A model generated the notes under the pieces. That model saw only the letters and a program-made list of their open reading frames with translations. It did not search any database and was not told the DNA's origin. This document shows, in pieces, positions 27,201 through 35,223 of a DNA stretch of 64,000 nucleotides. The stretch spans positions 62,001-126,000 of the forward strand of contig JASEFS010000007.1 in NCBI GenBank assembly GCA_030018495.1. The letters are read 5' to 3'. Position 1 is the first letter of the stretch; each line of letters begins with the position of its first letter. Origin of the DNA: Deltaproteobacteria bacterium (lineage in GTDB: Bacteria; Desulfobacterota; Desulfobaccia; Desulfobaccales; 0-14-0-80-60-11). A program made the position numbers and the translations under genes.

Positions 27201-27924
27201 CAAAGCCCGGCATGATAGTTTCAGCAACCATGATGTGGTTGCCAAGCGAGGGGATTTCCTTTGCTGAAGCTGGATCGATTCTGAAGGTGACATGAAGTTC
27301 CACTGCATCTTCAGTTACTTCTTTGATCGTTAATAGGAAGAGTGGCTCATCGGAGTATTTGACTACACATATGTATGGAAGCTCACGCTCCTTCCATTCC
27401 CTGACCTTTCGAGTGATGAGGGTGAGGATGTCCTCGCCGGTTATCGCTTCCATTCTGAGCCACTTGTCGTCCTCCTCGCTTGTTCCCTCAACCTCCCAGT
27501 AAGCGTCCCCTAGGAGGAACCAGCCATCTCCCAAGTAGGCAACCCCATCAGCCACCGTTTGCTTTACGTAACTCAGACCATCTACCCAGACGTACCTCAC
27601 TTCAAAGCCTTCCGGCATCGATACAGCCTGAAGGTTATCCGCACCTTCGCTGATTAGAACCTCAAAACGTTTATTGTCGAGATTGCTCAAGACCTGTTTT
27701 ATTTCGGAAAGCATGGAAATTGGAACAATTAACATATCTTTGGATGATTGCAGGCTTTTAAGGCTCCTAAGTTCTTCGTAATGTTCAGCGAGGTAAGCAA
27801 CCGGAATAGCTTTCTTCCCCTTATTAGCCTTAAGCTGAAGGTGATTCCCATGTCTCTCCAGGTTAATCCGATATGGGCGACGCCGAAAAATGCCCGCGAT
27901 CCAGTGAAACAATCCCTTGAACAT
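24232..27924 (-). CDS. TerB_N/TerB_C protein with degenerate SNF2-like core
   Basis: A 1230-residue protein with an AAGGA ribosome-binding site. Residues about 410-600 look like the first half of a SNF2-type helicase: HLEFLRAWGLPGGILGE in the place of the Walker A region, KVLVIAAKKTLDSLREEW (motif Ia), and SKLFKSLLECRKTLTIGLFS in the place of the motif II/III block. The Walker A lysine and the DEAH box are absent (LLEADSLVKSG instead), so ATPase activity seems lost. About residues 690-800 are a TerB_N domain (SSQLKWYFYWRSMVRDGKYP, LSYIFVLIYELINNVGV). The C-terminus carries TerB_C-like helices (NSLSLEMLGDLLIV, NELALDTVGDIIIAPG). It is probably the scaffold for the ATPase and helicase encoded just downstream. 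Confidence 0.85.
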   Translation of the reverse strand: MFKGLFHWIAGIFRRRPYRINLERHGNHLQLKANKGKKAIPVAYLAEHYEELRSLKSLQSSKDMLIVPISMLSEIKQVLSNLDNKRFEVLISEGADNLQAVSMPEGFEVRYVWVDGLSYVKQTVADGVAYLGDGWFLLGDAYWEVEGTSEEDDKWLRMEAITGEDILTLITRKVREWKERELPYICVVKYSDEPLFLLTIKEVTEDAVELHVTFRIDPASAKEIPSLGNHIMVAETIMPGFAPAKLFGGMFTKTGTYRLRGELIPHFLMNVLPKVLKWTDGKKEALRSRHRVIQDECELILSLVREEQNGIGVVSALPELVCGSFRRKAEEISRELSNNKRFIRIEPGWVPIEKLRQIGIGPLGVADDGSSLSPIPLTPTEVLNRGSDRLRGPCSRIEAPELRFPQGKDAQDTARLHLEFLRAWGLPGGILGERDFHVDAFYEMFSTLLSKSPQVKVLVIAAKKTLDSLREEWSNIIAARFEGTRKDPEFKASIQGVVLATPKALEAIPAITSVKWTVLCLLEADSLVKSGTSKLFKSLLECRKTLTIGLFSGIDFLKRTSTREALSQVFGISSRDGSLLWKYGLRNPAEHAPSAPLAYRLPPRQQTGTGASGPAEFTLGSSPGSKSIPIPPRPVYVEPAAVATEEKSSIELKDLGIRIEISYSTGYSGSADKFIQDAKKAVNHRGTTVAHVPFMCYWPTYDSMTSSQLKWYFYWRSMVRDGKYPDSDLSYIFVLIYELINNVGVKDAKDGYEQLRRVWLNYRDRQPKLDNYLIDWIFDYALINKYPADPMEVLREAFRVTAIPRYNYIDLVLPWYITGSLVEIPLVLIDSISNYRILRSKFFNEGYQSVVEEFIPRSLDEVNRHMTEKFGAGIFGLFKPKSCSPVERYPYQSALYSGRLGTIKMGNIVSYSQHAPLRDFIASTVKHTENRLREANNYKGRLRGYSIEPEIQKIIDNLIPSAPPKTVPVFPPKQEIVIDFSRVQTLIKQSDQVLQMLQTGEEKGSEKLAEYLITSQQDIAGKIARPEGTPDHLLTDLDSVHEVLARLDNDEKGLIKALMRHGWEVEASVLSEELPGKFIEFMVDRVNSLSLEMLGDLLIVAENQTKVVAEDFRDELEHLLLANAGAPAMNRQGAEQDQSTGDDLPEEWAQFRAALKEHQHQALRAILAMEDPSEELARLADESAIMPEFLIDSINELALDTVGDIIIAPGSAPPAIEEEDLEFVRKLVQA

Positions 27925-28048
27925 AGGCCATCCTTATGATTAAGAGGCAACCATAGGCATTTCTAAGTTCCTTGTTGGTTCATTGGCGACAATAAGTTTG
28001 GTGTGAGCTTAATATCCGAAATTTTTCTATAGGATCGAAAAGGCTTGC

Positions 28049-31000
28049 TCAATTATCGCTTTCGTCCAAATCAAGCTTTAACATTACTCCCAGGATGGGC
28101 ATGTGGATGCAGGTCTCAATGACTGGGCGGCCGGTGGCCTCTTCCATGGCTTTACGGTAGGCCAACAATTGAGGGGCATACTCCTTGGCTTTTTCAGGCC
28201 ATTGGTCCACGTGCCCGGGAAAACTCTTGTGATCGATCACAACGTATCCTTTTCCAGCGGCGATAAGAAGATCAATCCAGCCGCTCAGCTTCTGCTCTCC
28301 TATCCTGAGGTGGACCGGCCACTCACTGTGGCAAGTGCATCCAGGGCCATAATTATTCCTAATGTAATTCCACAACCTGTCGCCCGCGACGAGAAGGGCT
28401 TCCGGCTCAATGCCATCAGCCCCCCAATTGATCAAAAGTTTCCTGGCCATCTCCAGTCGCTGTTCATGACTTAAGGATGAATCATCCGCCGCCAGGAATC
28501 TGTGGAAGACTTCACCCAGTAAGGTCATGTCGGGGCGACCATTGAGGGGCAAGCGGGGTCCCAAAGTTACCAATTGGGAATCCTTGATCGTAAAAGTGAA
28601 AAGTGTAGACCCAGCCTTGCTCGCGGTCAGACGCGCAGGCAGGAAAGGTTTCTTCTGAGGAATGGTGGCAGAAACATGAACTTGTCCAGGTTCTTTTTGC
28701 CATTGACTTTCCAGGGGCTGAAACGAAGAGGAGTAGAACTGGAAAGTTTGTCTACCGATCTCGATGGTCTTTTCCCCCGTCCCCGACGGCATGGTAAAAA
28801 TCGGGTCACCATTGCCATCCTTGAGGGAATCCAGCCAGGCAGTTGAAGGCTTCTTTCCCTCTCGGGCGGCGCAGACAAGGTAGTCCCTAGCCCTGGTCAT
28901 GCCCATGTACAGGAGACGCATCAGTTCCTTTTTATCCTTCACCAGGACCGCCTGGCGTTCCTCGGATTTATTTATGGCCTCATCCAGTCCCACTCCCACC
29001 TTTTGGCTGCCATAAGGCCATGGCCAGAAGCGGATCCAACGGCCCGACAAGGGGTTATTTACATCAAAAGGTTTATCGGAAGGGCAGACATCTACCCCGA
29101 AAGGATTGTCCTTCTCCACTGCCTGGAGATCACTGAGTATTACCACTGGCCATTCCAGCCCCTTGGCCCGGTGATACGTCAAAACTTGGACGCTGTGTTC
29201 ATCATGACCCTCAGCTTGCTTGTCCAGCTCAGACTTTTTCACCTCATTGGCAAGGAAGGTCATCAAGCCGGCTGGCGTGCCAGCACTTCTGGCAATCAAG
29301 CACCTTTCTTCATACTTGAGCGATAGGCTTCTCAGCACCTCCAGGTTAGCCAGCCTTGGTGAACCGTCCCCCCACAATACCACCCTGTCGCTTACTGTCC
29401 CTGCGCTGATGGCCAGTTGCAACGCTTCACTGGGTGTCAGGTGGAGCAGTTTCTCTCGTTCTGCTTCCAGATTCCGGATAATCGGATGGGACTTCCATGG
29501 CGGGGGCTCTTGTTGGGTCAGCCAGTTGCTAAACCACTGCCGGGGGTTGGACGGGTCCTCCGAAAAGTGAAGGATTTCGGCGACGGCCAGGCTGTCGTTT
29601 GCATCGACCAGGTATCTCAGGCAGGCAAGGGCCAGGATACACTCAGGCCTGGCAAGCAGCCCACTGCGGGGCAACGTTGCCCGCACGCCATGGCTCTCGA
29701 GAGCTTCGGCAACCTGGCTGCACTTGGCATTTGTCCGGCAAAGAATGGCCAGGTCTCCGCCCCGCAAGGAACGCAGCTGTTTAGTGGCTTTATCCAATAC
29801 CTGAAAATCACCTGCCCTCGCAATCATGTTGCCAACTGCCACAGCCAAAGCCCCGGTCTCCTCGTTGATGTTTTTTGCCTGAAGCCACCAGGTATGAAGG
29901 GGACAGGCTTGCCCTACTTCTTTTCTAACGGGTTGGAGTATCACCCGGTTTCCTGGTATTCCCACTGATTGGAAGGCCTCGGCAAAAAGGGCATTGGTGA
30001 GAGCAACCAGCCCGGGGCGGGAGCGATAAGATTGGGTGAGAATCTCGAAATTTTCTGGACCGATTAGATTTTCAATAACCGCATCCATTAACAATGGGTC
30101 TGTGCCGCGAAACCCATAAATCGATTGTTTTTGGTCTCCGACCCATATCGCCTGATCAGCAATCTGGGCCAGTTGAAGGAAGACAGCCAACTGCACCGGC
30201 GAGGTGTCCTGAAATTCATCTACTAAGACCAGCCTCACCTGCTCTTGGAGCTGGGCCCTGACCTCAGGGTTTTGCAATAATTGGAAACACAGGGTTTCCT
30301 GGTCCACAAAATCGATGAGCCCATGTTCCCTCTTGAAATTAGCGAAGTTCTGCATGGCCTCGGCAGCGCAAGCAAAAATCCTGAGAATGAAATTCTTAAT
30401 ATCACGTTGAAAGCGGGGGTGCCTGGGGTGCACCGCGGCCACTGCAATCACCGGTGCCACAATGCCCCGGCTTTTAGCTCCCGGAGACAGCTTTGAAAGA
30501 CGGACCCAATCCGGCCAGGACAAACGAAAATCCTCCCCATGACGTCGCAGGATTTTCTGCAAGTCTTGGGAAACCTTCTGGGTAGCCTGCGTTTCATCCG
30601 GGCTGTCTTTCAGTTGGATTACCGCTTCGCCAATGGCCTCAAACAGAGACTTGTCCAACTGACTTTCCTTGGCCTCGGGTTCGGCCTTGGGCACAAGTTT
30701 CTGAAAGGTCTTGAGTGACCGGGTGGCACTCTCAGTTAAACTTTCCGGGGTGATGTTGTTGGTCCTCGCCAAGTCACTGATGCTTTTGACATCGTCCCGC
30801 CAATTGTCCACCTCAAAGCGCCGGGCTATGGGGTCAATCTCCGGGGCATGCTTCTGCACCACAGAGGCAATGGCCTTTTCATAGATAGCCTGGTCCTCGC
30901 CTTCCGGTAAAACGTCCAGAGTTGGCGAAAGCCCTGCCTCAAAAGCGAAGTCCTTGAGAAGGCGACCGCATACTGAATTAACTGTGCCCACATAGCCATC

Positions 31001-31216
31001 AAAGATGCGTTGGGCTTTTTCCCACTCACCCTGGCCTAAGAGGCTGGTACGGACTCTCTCCGTCAATTCGGCCGCAGCCTTGTTGGTGAAAGTGGTTGCC
31101 AAGACCCTTTCCGGATCCAGCCCACCATTGAGCGCTTCGGCAAGCTTTTCGGTCAAGCGATATGTCTTTCCCGAGCCGGCGCTGGCGCTTATAAGCGTGA
31201 TGTTCGGAAGACCCAT
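28049..31216 (-). CDS. AddA-like UvrD/Rep helicase with C-terminal nuclease
   Basis: A 1055-residue SF1A helicase-nuclease. I chose ATG 31216, preceded by TTTAGGAGATA, 8 bases after the previous stop; the frame is open further upstream but that overlaps the preceding gene. Motifs: SASAGSGKTYRLTEKLAE (Walker A, residue about 12), TTFTNKAAAELTERV, LVLVDEFQDTSPVQLAV (motif II), VGDQKQSIYGFRG (III), SYRSRPGLVALTN (IV), TYHRAKGLEWPVVIL (V) and LLYMGMTRARDYLV (VI). The last 150 residues hold a RecB-type PD-(D/E)XK site (GWIDLLIAAGKGYVVIDHKS and a later QLLAYRK). It would resect DNA ends together with the AddB-like partner. Confidence 0.93.
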   Translation of the reverse strand: MGLPNITLISASAGSGKTYRLTEKLAEALNGGLDPERVLATTFTNKAAAELTERVRTSLLGQGEWEKAQRIFDGYVGTVNSVCGRLLKDFAFEAGLSPTLDVLPEGEDQAIYEKAIASVVQKHAPEIDPIARRFEVDNWRDDVKSISDLARTNNITPESLTESATRSLKTFQKLVPKAEPEAKESQLDKSLFEAIGEAVIQLKDSPDETQATQKVSQDLQKILRRHGEDFRLSWPDWVRLSKLSPGAKSRGIVAPVIAVAAVHPRHPRFQRDIKNFILRIFACAAEAMQNFANFKREHGLIDFVDQETLCFQLLQNPEVRAQLQEQVRLVLVDEFQDTSPVQLAVFLQLAQIADQAIWVGDQKQSIYGFRGTDPLLMDAVIENLIGPENFEILTQSYRSRPGLVALTNALFAEAFQSVGIPGNRVILQPVRKEVGQACPLHTWWLQAKNINEETGALAVAVGNMIARAGDFQVLDKATKQLRSLRGGDLAILCRTNAKCSQVAEALESHGVRATLPRSGLLARPECILALACLRYLVDANDSLAVAEILHFSEDPSNPRQWFSNWLTQQEPPPWKSHPIIRNLEAEREKLLHLTPSEALQLAISAGTVSDRVVLWGDGSPRLANLEVLRSLSLKYEERCLIARSAGTPAGLMTFLANEVKKSELDKQAEGHDEHSVQVLTYHRAKGLEWPVVILSDLQAVEKDNPFGVDVCPSDKPFDVNNPLSGRWIRFWPWPYGSQKVGVGLDEAINKSEERQAVLVKDKKELMRLLYMGMTRARDYLVCAAREGKKPSTAWLDSLKDGNGDPIFTMPSGTGEKTIEIGRQTFQFYSSSFQPLESQWQKEPGQVHVSATIPQKKPFLPARLTASKAGSTLFTFTIKDSQLVTLGPRLPLNGRPDMTLLGEVFHRFLAADDSSLSHEQRLEMARKLLINWGADGIEPEALLVAGDRLWNYIRNNYGPGCTCHSEWPVHLRIGEQKLSGWIDLLIAAGKGYVVIDHKSFPGHVDQWPEKAKEYAPQLLAYRKAMEEATGRPVIETCIHMPILGVMLKLDLDESDN

Positions 31217-31224
31217 CTTATCTC

Positions 31225-33960
31225 CTAAACCTTGGCGCCGCAAAGGTTCAGATAGTTGCACCATTCGCAGCGGGCTTCCAATTCCAAGCCGTCTTCGGCT
31301 TCCTCTATCTCTGGTTTTTCGGTCGGGCTCTCCGCTTCTGCAAAGTCTTCTACGCCTGCCGCCAAGGCAAGCCCATTTTGCAGCTGCTTCAGCCTCTGGC
31401 GATAGGCATTGAGAGAGCGCTGCCAAACGTCCTCCAAATTCACATCCTGGATGACGTTTTGGTCAGGAAAAAGCGGGCAAGAGGAAACCAGGAGTTCTCC
31501 TTGCGCCAGCATATAATAGCCCCCAGCAGGGAAACGCCCTTCTTCTGCTTCCAGCAACCATCCGTAAGTGGCAAGCTGTAGCGCTTTCCCTTCCCGTAGT
31601 TCCTCCCCCTTGTACCGGGCTCTCTTAGCCCATTTCAGATCCAAGATGATTGACCTACCCTCTAAGCTTGCCAGAATCAGGTCTATTCGCCCCTCAAGTA
31701 CCTTGCCCTCAATAAAGCTCCTTTCCTTTTTTACCTCGTAACCGACTATCTGTAGATTGACAGCCTCGATGAGAGAAAACAGTCTTTTCACCGCCTGTCC
31801 TACCTGTTGGCGATAACGAAGTTTCTCCAACTCCCGTCCCGGATGATCCAAAACGGCGGCGATTTTTGGGACAAACTCGTCATAAAGCTGCAACGCCCTC
31901 CGCTCTGCTTCATCAGGGGTCCATTTCGATGACTCTGAAACCAACGTCTCAATGATGAAGTGGCTTAGGGTTCCCAACATTTGGCTGACTCCCGGGAGCG
32001 CCAGCAAATCCCCCGGGTAAAGATTTGCTATGTATTGGAAAACCCAGGACAACGGACATTGAATGATTTTGAACAGACTCGAAGCTGATTCGCGTTCCCT
32101 GGGAAGAATACACACCGGCGGGATGCTCCATTCCCTGCAGGGGACGGGAATGGAGACCTCCGGAATGCTCTTTCTATTTATGAGACTATCTATGACCTTG
32201 GTGGCTTGATCTTTCCATAGTTCCAGGGCATTGAAGCTTAATTTTTGAATCTCGGTCTCGTTTAACTTTAGTAGGTAACGGATTTCGTCCCAGAAGGGAT
32301 GGGGAACCGCTACCTCGCCAGAGATGCTCTCAGGGATGACCAGGACCAGTTGTTTTGCGGCCAAGGCAACCGGCTTCCGCCAGTACTCGGCTTCTCTCAG
32401 CCTGGCTCGGCGGGTGTCCTCAAGGTTAACCCCCTCCGAGCAGAGCGCTTCCCTTTCTGCCAATGTCCAGGGGATACGCCGTTGGTCAATTCCGGAAGAA
32501 GTAAAATTCCACCAAATCACGGTATCAGCCGCCCCCCAAAGCTGCCCCGGGGTTTCCACCTGGGACCAGGGAGCAGCCTGGGGAAAATCAGCGGGGTTTT
32601 CCAGGCCTTCCCCCATCACCGAATCCAGTATCCGGTTCAGTTGCGGCAGGGTTACTTTGTCCAATCCCGAGGCCACCACCGAGTCCCCCACCGCGATGGC
32701 CAGGGCTGCTGAAGTAATAAGCAGTTCATCGTTTTCAAGTCCGCCTCTGGTCGAGGCCCAATTGGCCACCTTGGTGCAAATGTCTCGGATGACAGTGGTG
32801 GGCATGCCTTCCTTGGGATCATACCGTTTTTCCCCGAGCCAGAAACTGAGGTTTTCCTGGAATGCCTCCACGGAGCCTTTGGCCGGTGCCCCGCCCTCTT
32901 TACCGAAAGCTTTCGCATGATAACCGGCAACAACCGAATCCCAGGCCTCTTCCCACTTCGGACCGCCGATGCCGGGATGATCGCGGAGAGATTTTTCAAA
33001 ATACCGGGCCGCCCATCGAGGTATGGGAGACTTGGGAAGGGTAAGGATTTCCAAGAGCCGTTGCGGGTCAAAAGGTTCCCAGTAGTTGCTGAGAATTAAC
33101 GGGAGGACCTGCATAGCCGTGCGCCAGCGGGAGCGCGATTCGCTGCCGAGTCCGGGAAGATTGTGAGCGTGCAAGGCATCGTTCAGGACCACGCTCCCAT
33201 TCCCTTTTATGATGAGCACCTTGGACAAGTCTCTATGAACTTCAAGCCAAGAAGCTAAAGCTTCGCTCACCTCGTATTCATTGGCGCCCTCGAGAATAGC
33301 CAGGGTACCGTCAACCCGGATTGACCCGGGGTCAGGCTTTTCTCCCTGCAAAGCTCGTCGCAGGAGGTTTAGGTCAGAATTATCTTGGTAGGCAAAATCA
33401 ACAACTGTCGTTTCAACTTCTTCCACCCTCACGCCGCATCGTAAAAGCGCGTCAAGGAGCCGGCACCAACTTTGAGGTAATGATAACCGCCTATCTACCA
33501 GTTGGATGAGTTGGAGGGCTAATTTCCTGCCGGAATCCAAGGCACCTATGACATTGTTCAGACGCTCTCCTATTCCAGGAGCAAGTTCCAGATGGTGGAG
33601 TTGTTCCACAGTGGCCATGTCTTGAAGGCGAGGGCTGGCCCCTTTAGGGACGCCCCGTTGCCAACCAGCCATGACCAGTTCATCCCGCCAAGTCAGGAGC
33701 TGCTTGGCTACTGACCAGGCATCGGCCTGCAATGATTGGGAATAAAACCGCCGGCCATCGTCAATTTCTCTTAATCTTTTTAAATATTGACCAATGCGCA
33801 CCGCCTGGGGCACCTGGACGCCTGAAAGTCCCAAGCTCGTTTCAACGACGCCCAGCAGTCCATGAGGACCGAGGACGGCGGTTCCCTGGCAAGCCACTTC
33901 CTGTCCCAAAGCGTCCGGGAAACTGGCGGAATCGAGTTCATAGCCAAAGATGATCCGCAT
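31225..33960 (-). CDS. AddB-like PD-(D/E)XK nuclease with Fe-S cysteines
   Basis: A 911-residue partner of the AddA-like protein. No Walker A motif is visible; the N-terminal 600 residues resemble the non-catalytic helicase-like body of AddB-type subunits. A cysteine at IIQCPLSW (residue about 632) and the C-terminal CEWCNYLNLCG (about 898-908) make the four-cysteine set expected for a 4Fe-4S cluster. Between them lies the nuclease core: GRIDLILASLEGRSIILDLK W near 757-777 and ALQLATYGWL after it. Distant from genuine AddB; the pair may be a specialised version carried by a mobile element. A ribosome-binding AGAGG lies 8 bases before the ATG. Confidence 0.88.
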   Translation of the reverse strand: MRIIFGYELDSASFPDALGQEVACQGTAVLGPHGLLGVVETSLGLSGVQVPQAVRIGQYLKRLREIDDGRRFYSQSLQADAWSVAKQLLTWRDELVMAGWQRGVPKGASPRLQDMATVEQLHHLELAPGIGERLNNVIGALDSGRKLALQLIQLVDRRLSLPQSWCRLLDALLRCGVRVEEVETTVVDFAYQDNSDLNLLRRALQGEKPDPGSIRVDGTLAILEGANEYEVSEALASWLEVHRDLSKVLIIKGNGSVVLNDALHAHNLPGLGSESRSRWRTAMQVLPLILSNYWEPFDPQRLLEILTLPKSPIPRWAARYFEKSLRDHPGIGGPKWEEAWDSVVAGYHAKAFGKEGGAPAKGSVEAFQENLSFWLGEKRYDPKEGMPTTVIRDICTKVANWASTRGGLENDELLITSAALAIAVGDSVVASGLDKVTLPQLNRILDSVMGEGLENPADFPQAAPWSQVETPGQLWGAADTVIWWNFTSSGIDQRRIPWTLAEREALCSEGVNLEDTRRARLREAEYWRKPVALAAKQLVLVIPESISGEVAVPHPFWDEIRYLLKLNETEIQKLSFNALELWKDQATKVIDSLINRKSIPEVSIPVPCREWSIPPVCILPRERESASSLFKIIQCPLSWVFQYIANLYPGDLLALPGVSQMLGTLSHFIIETLVSESSKWTPDEAERRALQLYDEFVPKIAAVLDHPGRELEKLRYRQQVGQAVKRLFSLIEAVNLQIVGYEVKKERSFIEGKVLEGRIDLILASLEGRSIILDLKWAKRARYKGEELREGKALQLATYGWLLEAEEGRFPAGGYYMLAQGELLVSSCPLFPDQNVIQDVNLEDVWQRSLNAYRQRLKQLQNGLALAAGVEDFAEAESPTEKPEIEEAEDGLELEARCEWCNYLNLCGAKV

Positions 33961-34093
33961 GAGAGCCTCTAAGTTCCTTTTATTCCATTAAATTGGGAAA
34001 ATAGGTTCAACAAACCTTTTGGCCCTTCCCAAAAAGCCTTACGTCCATGGGGCAGCAGCTAGTAAAAAGAGATCGCTATTAGGGAAGCTATCT

Positions 34094-35098
34094 TCAAATG
34101 TAATTATTCATCATTTCGCTTACCGCCCCCTTCATCTCATCTCTCAAATCGTCAGGCGCCAGCACCGCTGCCTTGGGACCGAAGCTGAGGACCCAGGAGA
34201 TCACTTCTGGCCGGCTGGTAGCGGTGAACTCCAGGAAGATCCCGCCATCCGGCAGCGGAGAAATAACCTGGTCTGCGCTCCATTGGCGCTCTTTCACATA
34301 AACCGCGGCCTCCGGCCGAAAGCTGATTTGCACCCGGAAAGGTTCCCCCTTCATCAGGCCGAAGATATGCTGGCCATCTTTAAACGAGTCTTCCGAGACC
34401 GTAAATGTCCGCTCCGTCAGCTCAACTTGCAAAAGCCTTTGGACCGCCAAAAGCATGCCGTCATAGATGATGTCCGGTTCCCCGGAGTCCGTCACCAGCC
34501 AACACTGGACATAAAGGGTTGCATGGTGGGCGATCAAGGTTAATGGGGCGATGCAGTATTCCTTGGGCTCAGGTCTCTTCGGGGATTGATACCTGACACG
34601 GCAGATTTTGTGGTCCACCATGGCATCGAGAAGCACGTCCAACAAGTGCTGATGGGCGGTATAGTTGATTAATCCCTTGGAATAAGCCTCTCCCAGCTTG
34701 GTCATGGCCCGGGAGCGGTCCTCCATATTAGGGAGCAGGACCGTGGTATGGGCAATGGTCCGACTGATCTCCTCCCTTAATGATTGCGGCAGTAGGTGCC
34801 AAACAAAATCCCGGCAGACCAGGAGCAACTGTATGGCCTCGGCATCAAGGCAAACCTGTGGCCTGACCGGAGGAGTCTTGACCTTGAACCATTTCCGGCC
34901 CCCGTCGATCCAGCTATCCACCTTGGCCTGGTGGCTCAGTTCGATTTGCTCCATCATGCGGAGAACCGTTTGCTTGGAACAGCGGAGCAGTTGGGCAAGC
35001 TGGGTCAAGGAATACTTCTTCCCGCTGAATAAAAGCAGGCCGTAGAGGCTGAGAATCTTGGCCGCCGGCGAGGAATAGGGGCTGATCTTTCCAGGCAT
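34094..35098 (-). CDS. WYL-domain transcriptional regulator (BrxR/CapW-like layout)
   Basis: A 334-residue regulator. Residues about 10-80 form a winged helix-turn-helix (AAKILSLYGLLLFSGKKYSL, LAQLLRCSKQTVLRMMEQIE). After a linker helix region comes a WYL domain about 165-245 (ICRVRYQSPKRPEPKEYCIA PL... TLYVQCWL, with YDGMLLAVQRL), then a WCX-like C-terminal domain (FRVQISFRPEAAVYVKERQW and VISWVLSFGPKAAVLAPDDL). Regulators of this build control BREX and CBASS loci (BrxR, CapW). It sits at the head of the block and faces a divergent gene across a palindrome at 35136-35152, a likely autoregulatory site. Confidence 0.9.
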   Translation of the reverse strand: MPGKISPYSSPAAKILSLYGLLLFSGKKYSLTQLAQLLRCSKQTVLRMMEQIELSHQAKVDSWIDGGRKWFKVKTPPVRPQVCLDAEAIQLLLVCRDFVWHLLPQSLREEISRTIAHTTVLLPNMEDRSRAMTKLGEAYSKGLINYTAHQHLLDVLLDAMVDHKICRVRYQSPKRPEPKEYCIAPLTLIAHHATLYVQCWLVTDSGEPDIIYDGMLLAVQRLLQVELTERTFTVSEDSFKDGQHIFGLMKGEPFRVQISFRPEAAVYVKERQWSADQVISPLPDGGIFLEFTATSRPEVISWVLSFGPKAAVLAPDDLRDEMKGAVSEMMNNYI

Positions 35099-35135
35099 GA
35101 GGCCCCTCGAAAAATTTATTTAAAAAATTTTCCAT

Positions 35136-35152
35136 GTTCCGCAATTTGGAAC
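35136..35152. promoter_or_regulatory. Candidate WYL-regulator operator
   Basis: A perfect inverted repeat, GTTCC and GGAAC separated by 7 bases, in the 125-base gap between the divergent WYL gene and the ARPP-1-like gene. On the + strand it overlaps a TTGGAA that has an ACAAAT 17 bases downstream; on the - strand it overlaps TTGCGG, with AAATAA 17 bases downstream. Both promoter-like pairs are weak. A palindrome that covers both -35 regions would let one regulator control both genes. Binding is inferred. Confidence 0.45.
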
Positions 35153-35223
35153 GGTCTGATGTTAGCTTACAAATCCGGCAATGTAAACAAATAATCTCCA
35201 GCCATTCAGCCATAGGAGGCGCT

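Noticed and set aside
20634-27924. A complete BREX system
   Set aside because: Only BrxD-like and BrxHI-like genes are present; PglZ, PglX and the other core genes are not in the window.
31217-31426. Longer N-terminus for the AddA-like protein
   Set aside because: It would overlap the AddB-like gene, is Arg-rich and low complexity, and a strong ribosome-binding site fits ATG 31216.
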